Shown here: in pieces, positions 14,507-21,065 of the stretch
How the letters are laid out: the number at the start of each line of letters is the position of its first letter
Numbering within the stretch: position 1 is the first letter of the stretch
Source: Temnopleurus reevesii
Lineage: Eukaryota > Echinodermata > Echinoidea > Temnopleuroida > Temnopleuridae
Length of the DNA: 21,065 bases
Direction of reading: 5' to 3'
Assembly (NCBI GenBank): GCA_036244855.1
Contig: BQKZ01010080.1
Coordinates: 2,157-23,221, forward strand
Position numbers and translations under genes: made by a program
Notes under the pieces: generated by a model
Databases searched by the model: none
Told to the model about the DNA's origin: nothing
What the model saw: the letters and a program-made list of their open reading frames with translations, nothing else

Positions 14507-15112
14507 AACAATGACTTAGACCTAGGTTAATGGGGTATTACCCCCAGACATTATTTTGCGGTCAGTAAATGAATAAAAATCGGATGAAAAATCTCTGAAA
14601 ATTTGAGCAAAGTTTTGATTTACACCCCTCATTGGCTCCTTGAATTGGCAACGTACATGCACAAAATGGCTGCCAACTCTCCATTCATTTTTTACACAAA
14701 ATTTCAATTTTTTCTTTTTTTTCCGGATAAGTAGACATAATTTTGTTTTTCAGTTACATAAAATATACCCACATAAATTCTGCATGCATTCCAGGAAGAA
14801 CGATGTTGATTCCTCATTTGAAATATGATATAAATCTATTTTTAATAAATTCATGTACAAAGTGAATAACGAGTTCTCCATGTATGACAACACAGATTAT
14901 GTTAATTCGTTATAAGTTGCCAATTCAAGGATGTCCATCACCATCACAGGTGGAAATGACAGCTTTGAAAATTCATAACTTTTGAATGGATTATCCGATT
15001 TTTCTCAAATTTTCACAGTATGTTCATCTTATTTTTCTTCAATTACTGACCACACATTAATGTCTGGGTGTAATTCCCCTTTAAGTTAAACCGCGCTATC
15101 GGAATACGGGCC
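14507..15112 (-). mobile_element. Partial GGGCCCGTATTCC-family MITE, split by a TTAA transposon (copy 1)
   Basis: Read on the minus strand, the outer end ggcccgtattccgatagcgc at 15112 leads into ggtttaacttaa, then after the insertion continues cctaggtctaagtcattgtt to 14507. This is the same terminal arm as 7094-7155, so the element can be rebuilt by removing 14531-15084. Its second arm is missing, where it abuts the LINE fragment. Confidence 0.75.
14531..15080. mobile_element. 550-base MITE with TTAA target duplication (copy 1)
   Basis: TTAA at 14527-14530 and 15081-15084 flank inverted ends 'tggggtattacccccagaca' and (reverse complement) 'aggggaattacacccagaca'. Pairing continues through 'gtcagtaaatgaa' and 'gtcagtaattgaa', and 'ccttgaattggcaac' lies in both arms. 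A TTAA target with such ends is the signature of piggyBac-type mobilisation. No transposase is encoded. Confidence 0.85.
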
Positions 15113-15414
15113 ATTGAGCTTTTATTTGGGTTAACACCATGGTTAACACCAACTTTTTTTCCAGGGTTTTAAAAACCTGCGCCATGCAAGATCAATAGGA
15201 TGAGGCGATCTCAAATAGCTCATCAGAACATTATTGCTCTCATTCAGCAGTTCAGAGGAGTTTATCTTAGCATGGATTAATGGTGATTTCGTGTTCATTC
15301 GTCCGAATTCGTTGAATGTTTTATTACTCTCTAATGAGTATTGATAACTCCATTACATAACGATCACCGTCCATTTTGCTTATTCCCCACACGGAAACAC
15401 ATCTCTCCAAAATA

Positions 15415-15415
15415 N
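15415..15415. other. Single ambiguous base at a third overlap join
   Basis: The left copy ends and the right copy begins exactly at this base. Confidence 0.92.
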
Positions 15416-16245
15416 TCTTTTATACATCATCCAATCGTCTGCTGAACCTGATCCTTTTGCTCTTTTTTTTCATTCGATCTCTCTTACGCATTTTTGATAC
15501 AATTTCATTGGTCATCCATGGTGAATCTTTATGACGTATTCTTTTCCTTTTAAATGGTGCATGTTTATTCAAGACGGCAGTGTACATGTATTTAGTGTCC
15601 CATTTTTCAAAAGCACTCACTCGGTCGTAGACGTAACTCTCGGTTGGTTTTGTTATGTACTGTTTCAGGTTATATTATTCACATATATCATACGTTGTAA
15701 GGTTTTGGTTTGGTTAGACGATTTCTTTTTTAACAAATCAGTTCACAGTTGAGATCACCAAACATAATGAATTCATATCTGGATGTTTCTAGAAGTTTTA
15801 TTTAGCAGAATTTCAATTTTTTCAAACACCACATTACGGGAACCAGGCGGTCTATACCAGTATACTATTTGGAAAGGTTTTTGTTTTGGTAAACTGATCT
15901 CTAAACACATAAGTTCTAGATCATCCACAAAGAAATTATTATAACTCCACCACCATTTCTATTTCTATCTAATCTTATACTTCTGTAACCCGGAATAGAT
16001 ATTTCAGAATCAGATACATTATCGTCCAGTCTAGTTTCACATAATGATAAAATATGAATGTTTGTATTGACTAAAATTTGTTGAATCTCGTCAAAATTCT
16101 TAATCAGAGAAGAAACATTTAGATGTGCAATGTTGATTCCAGAAATACGATTTGAATAAGAAAAATGTGCTCCACGTCATCGTATGCAAACTTATGAGAA
16201 TTTTTACGTTCAGAAATGTCAAATTCACAAACATAAGTAGGAAGT
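15416..16245 (-). pseudogene. Dead LINE endonuclease and linker (copy 2)
   Basis: It is the second assembled copy of the retrotransposon fragment, with the same frameshifts in the endonuclease part. In the linker this copy has TCA (Ser) where copy 1 has TAA, so 15420-15620 stays open (KHAPFKRKRIRHK… with PWMTNEIVSKMRKR). It is cut at the left by the 'n' and at the right by the hairpin transposon at 16272. Confidence 0.85.
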
Positions 16246-16271
16246 TCTTCAAATACACATACACATAAATC

Positions 16272-16877
16272 AACAATGACTTAGACCTAGGTTAATGGGG
16301 TATTACCCCCAGACATTATTTTGCGGTCAGTAAATGAATAAAAATCGGATGAAAAATCTCTGAAAATTTGAGCAAAGTTTTGATTTACACCCCTCATTGG
16401 CTCCTTGAATTGGCAACGTACATGCACAAAATGGCTGCCAACTCTCCATTCATTTTTTACACAAAATTTCAATTTTTTCTTTTTTTTCCGGATAAGTAGA
16501 CATAATTTTGTTTTTCAGTTACATAAAATATACCCACATAAATTCTGCATGCATTCCAGGAAGAACGATGTTGATTCCTCATTTGAAATATGATATAAAT
16601 CTATTTTTAATAAATTCATGTACAAAGTGAATAACGAGTTCTCCATGTATGACAACACAGATTATGTTAATTCGTTATAAGTTGCCAATTCAAGGATGTC
16701 CATCACCATCACAGGTGGAAATGACAGCTTTGAAAATTCATAACTTTTGAATGGATTATCCGATTTTTCTCAAATTTTCACAGTATGTTCATCTTATTTT
16801 TCTTCAATTACTGACCACACATTAATGTCTGGGTGTAATTCCCCTTTAAGTTAAACCGCGCTATCGGAATACGGGCC
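16272..16877 (-). mobile_element. Partial GGGCCCGTATTCC-family MITE, split (copy 2)
   Basis: It is the counterpart of 14507-15112 in the duplicated segment, with the same structure and no differences seen. Confidence 0.75.
16296..16845. mobile_element. 550-base MITE with TTAA target duplication (copy 2)
   Basis: It is flanked by TTAA at 16292-16295 and 16846-16849, and appears identical to 14531-15080. Confidence 0.85.
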
Positions 16878-17179
16878 ATTGAGCTTTTATTTGGGTTAAC
16901 ACCATGGTTAACACCAACTTTTTTTCCAGGGTTTTAAAAACCTGCGCCATGCAAGATCAATAGGATGAGGCGATCTCAAATAGCTCATCAGAACATTATT
17001 GCTCTCATTCAGCAGTTCAGAGGAGTTTATCTTAGCATGGATTAATGGTGATTTCGTGTTCATTCGTCCGAATTCGTTGAATGTTTTATTACTCTCTAAT
17101 GAGTATTGATAACTCCATTACATAACGATCACCGTCCATTTTGCTTATTCCCCACACGAAAACACATCTCTCCAAAATA

Positions 17180-18189
17180 CGTTTTGAGCAACTCCTCCAA
17201 ATGTTACTACAAAGCTTCATCTTTAAATGATTGAATAATGAAATCATTCATCCGATCGAATATTTTGGAAGATATAGCAACCAACAAAAATTAACAAACC
17301 ATAAATCAATGAGGAATTTTAAGCTCTCAATAATTAAAGAAGAACCACGAAGGAAATCACAAATACAACATATTTTACAAGTACGAAAAGGTGATTATGT
17401 GGATAATATTTTGTAGAACTGTTTTAAATCGAATTTGATCATGTAAAACAAAAAACCTGATTTTAGGGCTCGTTTTATGCATTTCGGTTTCGGGATCTTT
17501 CGAGTTATTTCGAGTTATTTCTTGTTATTTCGGTAATGACGTCAAGGAAGGGACATTTGCAGAAGGAACCATCCAGCATAATTCTAGAGGGCAAACTGTC
17601 TTTCTCTACATGCTTTGAATTATTGTATCTATTTACTTTTATGTCCTGTAAAGCTATCCAAAATACTTTTACTCTTTTACTCTTGTAAGTAAAGTGCAAA
17701 TGCATTGTTGCCGTAAATCAAATAATACGCTTGCACATTCTTTCCTTTGTTTCTTATGCCTTTTATATCTGAGAAAGTAATTGCCACACTCAAGGAGTCG
17801 GGCTGCTATTGTAACATTTTATTCATTGGACATGTATATTTACTGATTTTTCACATCCTTTCAAGCAGTGTGTTGTGTTGTGGATGCATAGCTCTACTAT
17901 CTACACATAATAAAATTCCTTCCTCTTATTATGCTGAGTAATGTTGAACATGAATACACCGTATCAATCGGATAAATACTTTCTTTTGTATGCATATAAC
18001 TAATTCGAAGGCTTCAGTGGAAGTTTTTTGGTTCGTCCAATTTTTTTTTCTTCATTCTTGCTCGAAATGTTATCCCTTTTTACGTCACAATACCAATCAA
18101 CTTTCGCACTCCGTTCGCATTATGTTCGTAAAACCCGCACGTTCCAGGCTTGATAATGTCTTCGTGATTCTCTTTTAATCTTCGAAAGA
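17180..18189. other. AT-rich DNA, no gene recognised
   Basis: Short open frames on both strands lack domains or splice context. A small repeat 'tttcgagttatttcgagtta' occurs at 17496-17517, and 'tacttttactcttttactct' at 17663-17683. The latter part may be a decayed retroelement leading into the tail at 18190-18372. Confidence 0.4.
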
Positions 18190-18372
18190 CACACCAATTC
18201 AAACAGTTATGATTTAATTTTGTAGTACATTTTCGGAGACGCACACCAAGTTAGTTATGATTTAGTAGTTTGCTTTTTATTAATTATGTATTGAATTTTT
18301 ACCGATATTATGATTAGACAGACGGTCTGTGCGCTTTGAAACACCCGTATAAAGCGCATTATTATTATCAAT
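18190..18372 (+). mobile_element. 3' tail of a LINE or SINE
   Basis: The stretch ends 'tgtgcgctttgaaacacccg' then 'tataaagcgcattattattat'. A 'gcgctttgaaacacc…ataaagcgc' block followed by a TTA/TAA tail is a common retroelement terminus in invertebrate genomes. The left limit is uncertain. Confidence 0.5.
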
Positions 18373-18399
18373 CTGTTAAATCAGGTAATCAAGTCAAAT

Positions 18400-18720
18400 C
18401 AGTCAAGTCAAACAATTCAAAATGAGTGATTAATCATTTGAAATACTGACTCCTCATGTATCTGCATATGCTTAAGATTTTCCGGTCAAATTTAAGCAAT
18501 TGTCTTTTGAATCGGTTTTGCCCTTTTGTCTTACTCATCTTCATCTTCTTATTTCTCACCTTTTATATCTTCTTCAGAGTTTTTTCCTATTACCATATTG
18601 TTTATTCCTTCGTTTGTTTTTTCCTTAACTCTTTTTTCCTCTCTCTCTCTCTCTTAAAATATATACATATAAATACTGATTCACTCTGGTGTGGTGATGT
18701 TTGAATTGAATTGAATAGTA
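18400..18720. other. Pyrimidine-rich intergenic DNA with CT run
   Basis: A CT microsatellite lies at about 18638-18653 and a TTGAA repeat at about 18700-18715. At 18475-18505 there is a short, weak match to the inverted-repeat family of 19301 ('gattttccggtcaaatttaa'). The hydrophobic frame at 18456-18704 reflects T-rich composition. Confidence 0.4.
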
Positions 18721-18984
18721 CTTATCATGGGTTTATTTGATTTGTTAATTACATATCTAATGGCATCAGAACTTGCAAGGGGTTATAGAGGCTTTATATA
18801 TTCTGCTAAACATATTTGATATTTCGACAAGAATTCATAATATGCGTTCAATAAAATTCATTATCATTTCCAATACTTAGCAATTCCTCATAAGAACATT
18901 TTAATAGTCATTTTGATACATGATATTGCTCACATTGTATTCATAATGTATTCTATATTAATGCCTGTATTTACGTGTCTTCAC
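18720..18984. other. AT-rich DNA, nothing recognised
   Basis: No paired arms, motifs or coding signal were seen. Confidence 0.4.
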
Positions 18985-19171
18985 CATATTTGGTTTGAGA
19001 GGGTTGGGATGGAAAACCTGCGGGTTATGGAGATTAAGTTCTCCTATTCCATGCCCCGGCAGCCCTCTCAAACCAACTGCTGGTCTTAATCAATTATTCA
19101 TTTACCTAGTTCTTTTATCTTTGTATCCTTTACTTATACTGTAATTGTTTTGTTTTGAATTTGGTGAATAA

Positions 19172-19172
<1 letters not shown>
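18985..19172 (+). repeat. Retroelement tail, same family as in intron 1
   Basis: It carries 'cgggttatggagattaagtt', 'ccctctcaaaccaactgc' and 'ttttgaatttggtgaataag', matching the minus strand of 9885-10075 and 10530-10710. It runs straight into the TAA array, consistent with a simple-repeat 3' tail. Confidence 0.6.

Positions 19173-19246
<74 letters not shown>
19173..19246. repeat. TAA microsatellite, about 24 units
   Basis: Uninterrupted taa repeats follow the retroelement tail. It probably grew from that tail, and its length is likely to vary between individuals. Confidence 0.95.
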
Positions 19247-19249
<3 letters not shown>

Positions 19250-19300
19250 TGATACTAATTTATTTTCTTTACTCGTCTATAGAGTCGTCTTTAAATATGG

Positions 19301-19540
19301 GATTTTCCGGCAAAATTCACGCAACTTTCATTTGAATTATGCCATTTGAATAAGGGAAGATCGATTCATTAAATTTGTATATCATTTTATATACGATTAA
19401 CTATGTTTGTAGAAAGTTTGTGAGTTCTTTTCATTTGATTTAGAAACGAGCCAGTTAAAGCATTCAAAATGCCAGTGATTAAATTATTGAAGCGTCATTT
19501 TAGTTTTGTATTAGCGATTAGCAATCATTTTCTGATAAGG
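19301..19540. repeat. Left arm of a diverged inverted repeat
   Basis: Its reverse complement aligns along its whole length with 20103-20356: for example 'gattttccggcaaaattcac' against the reverse of 'gtgaatttgagcggaaaatc', and 'gcattcaaaat' and 'gaagcgtcattt' against 'attttgaatgc' and 'aaatgacgcttc'. Identity is roughly three quarters by eye. Confidence 0.75.
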
Positions 19541-20101
19541 TTTCATTTGATTAAAGAGAGCAGATTGGTAATGCACGGGAATACAGGAGAAGTCTGATAA
19601 GGGAGTAATACGTGAGGATACTGGACAGCTTTTTTAAAGCATATTGAATAACATTTTACAAAAGTGTTCACATTTAAATCACCGTCAACTATGTGTTACA
19701 TATATGCAGACACATTATATATTCCCATCCTTCCCTTATGGCAGTATGGTGATGAATCACATTTGGCCGATTATTTTTTTCCTTTTTAGTTTGGTTTATT
19801 AAATTTGATACTATTCTTTTTTTTTAAGTTGACCATTATAATTGAGAAAAGAAGCATTAATCACCTACAACATTTTATGACAAGAATTTGTAAGAAAACC
19901 CAATCAAACAAAAAATAAAATAAATCTGAAGAAAGGAAACAAAACGAAGGAAATCAATTCAATTCAAAATCATGTAAATTGCAGGAGAAGTGAACAACAT
20001 TGGTATATTCCGAATTCTAATTGTTAGGGAAGTACATTCTAATTGCCTAGGAAATTTTCAAATGATGTCTGCGCTGCAAATTTAAGGATCTATAACCATT
20101 T
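19541..20101. other. Spacer between the inverted arms, no gene
   Basis: It is AT-rich, with nothing recognisable on either strand. Confidence 0.4.
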
Positions 20102-20102
20102 N
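20102..20102. other. Single ambiguous base, fourth join
   Basis: Unlike the other three, the sequence to its right is not a direct repeat of sequence on its left but an inverted, diverged relative of 19301-19540. Confidence 0.7.
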
Positions 20103-20356
20103 TCAGAGAGAGAATGCTAATCTGATAATCTAAAAGCTAGAAATGACGCTTCAATGATCACTCACTATTTTGAATGCTAACTGGTTCGTTCCTAAATTGA
20201 ATGAAAAGAATTCACAAAACTTCGACAAAATCAGTAAATCGTATGTAAAAATACAAAATTTCAATGACAATTTACACGGCAAAACCGATCTACACTCATT
20301 CAAATTGCATAAGTATTAATTCAAATGATAATTGCGTGAATTTGAGCGGAAAATCC
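20103..20356. repeat. Right arm of the diverged inverted repeat
   Basis: It begins directly at the 'n' and ends near 'gcggaaaatcc'. It is a member of the same dispersed family as 19301-19540. Confidence 0.75.
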
Positions 20357-20621
20357 TATAATCATTTTCACGTAAGAAAATTATCTGCGTCCAGCGACAA
20401 ATGGTAACAGAATAAAAGTGGTCAGATGCCGTGTCTATTAGATTTGTTTCTCTTTCTGAGCATGCCTCTGTTATATCTTTGACAACTACATCAAAAGATA
20501 TTGAGCCAAAACACAAAATGTGTTCTATCATCCTGAAAGGGTTAATTAGCACGCATCATTTTGTCCACCATCGCCTCTGATGCCATTGATTTTTCCTCGG
20601 TCGATGCTTTACACTGGAGAC

Positions 20622-20799
20622 CAGGGGCCGATTGCTCGAAATGGTCTTGGCTATCCTCTTCTTGCTAAGACGTCTTGACTTCTTGTGCCACCCTCGTAAC
20701 ACAGACATAAGCGTCGATACAACTATGTTAAGAGGGTGGCACAAGAACTTAAGACGACTTAGCGTGAAGAGGAAGACTATTTCGTGCAATTGGCCCCTG
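20622..20799. mobile_element. 178-base hairpin MITE with CAGGGGCC ends
   Basis: The ends caggggccgattgctcgaaa and, in reverse complement, caggggccaattgcacgaaa match. The arms continue to pair through 'cttgtgccaccct' and 'agggtggcacaag' almost to the centre. CAGGG-type ends are usual for hAT-related elements, but no 8-base target duplication is visible. Open frames across it on both strands are mirror by-products. Confidence 0.85.
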
Positions 20800-20858
20800 C
20801 ATCTCATTTATGGAAGCATGTCTTTTACCTGAAAATGTCCGTGACTTGAAATTTCAAG

Positions 20859-20976
20859 ATGAAAAAAAAACAATCGATGGCTAAAGATAATGGACGTCGA
20901 TTCCTCCTCGTTATTGGCAATGTTATTTATTCTGTTTTGTGTTTGTATAAAAGAGCACTACCCATTATTCAACATG
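20859..20976 (+). CDS. Possible first exon of a plus-strand gene, or a core promoter
   Basis: Two overlapping frames reach a good donor, GTGAGT, at 20977. One starts at 20859 or 20877 (…MAKDNGRRFLLVIGNVIYSV…) and would leave phase 1; the other starts at 20890 in a better context (MDVDSSSLLAMLFILFCVCI…) and would leave phase 0. Both have a hydrophobic stretch fit for a signal peptide or membrane helix. Against this, TATAAAAG at 20946-20953 with a 'ttcaacat' about 25 bases on could instead be a TATA-type core promoter, which would place the start of transcription inside the supposed exon. The window ends too soon to decide. Confidence 0.22.
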
Positions 20977-21065
20977 GTGAGTGAATACTTTCTATTACTT
21001 CGGGTTTATTGAATTATTATGATCGAGTTGATACAAACAAAATTAAGATTTTTGTTGTTAAAAAA

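Larger units (their letters stand above)
13651..15414. repeat. 1,764-base segment duplicated across the 'n' at 15415 (left copy)
   Basis: It matches 15416-17179 base for base with a constant offset of 1,765. I see seven substitutions, six of them within 13731-13793 and one at 15394. It holds the LINE fragment, a nested hairpin transposon pair and 300 bases of flanking DNA. Confidence 0.92.
15416..17179. repeat. 1,764-base segment duplicated across the 'n' at 15415 (right copy)
   Basis: It has the same content and order as 13651-15414. After 17179 the sequence continues into unique DNA, whereas the left copy continues leftward into the rest of the LINE linker. Confidence 0.92.

Noticed and set aside
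14522..14828. Small conserved proteins on both strands (also at 16287-16593)
   Set aside because: They lie wholly inside the TTAA foldback transposon, and their identity between copies is due to the 1.76-kb duplication.
20556..20832. Two opposed basic ORFs with similar sequence (RRL.FLCHP…LRGWHK)
   Set aside because: They are mirror translations of the two arms of the hairpin MITE at 20622-20799.
1..21065. CRISPR array, operon or bacterial gene cluster
   Set aside because: There are no spaced identical repeats of that kind and no densely packed frames; introns, SINEs and microsatellites show animal DNA.

Overview
The window looks like a draft-genome piece from a marine deuterostome, most likely an echinoderm such as a sea urchin or sea star. 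The grounds are: AT-rich DNA with spliced genes and GT-AG introns; many small hairpin transposons; a tRNA-headed SINE that ends in a TTA/TAA tail; and retroelement tails of the 'AAAGCGCATTATTATTA' type that I associate with echinoderm genomes. The organism call is an inference and was not searched.

One complete protein-coding gene can be assembled. It lies on the minus strand, starts at 11178 and stops at 2200. It has five coding exons: 11088-11178, 9580-9756, 8499-8690 (alternative assembled copy 6005-6196), 4280-4393 and 2200-2408. Every intron is phase 1, and the joined frame is 783 bases (260 codons plus stop). The product has a signal peptide, one CUB domain with four cysteines, one LDL-receptor class A module with six cysteines, one membrane helix and a 37-residue cytoplasmic tail. 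It is a small type I surface receptor or co-receptor, and I do not assign it a gene name. Both the CUB domain and the gene model look duplicated in the raw window, but the duplication abuts a single 'n' at 8417 and is best read as two alleles laid end to end.

Layout: 1-2199, 3' flank with few recognisable features; 2200-4393, last two exons, with a tandem block of coding-like sequence in the intron; 4394-5933, hairpin transposons and a retroelement insertion with a 15-base target duplication; 5934-9644, two allelic versions of exon 3, intron 2 and exon 2, the left one swollen by a SINE and several hairpin elements; 9756-11178, intron 1 and the signal-peptide exon, with a second allelic overlap at the 'n' at 10501; 11180-13280, hairpin-type repeats and a 51-base minisatellite; 13285-17179, a dead non-LTR retrotransposon (endonuclease part) with nested hairpin transposons, present twice around the 'n' at 15415; 17180-21065, retroelement tails, a TAA microsatellite, an inverted repeat around the 'n' at 20102, a small hairpin transposon, and a possible first exon or core promoter of a plus-strand gene at the right edge.

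The most useful results are the recovered five-exon receptor gene and the recognition that three of the four single-n positions are unresolved allelic overlaps. These overlaps would mislead an automatic annotation into a protein with an extra half CUB domain.
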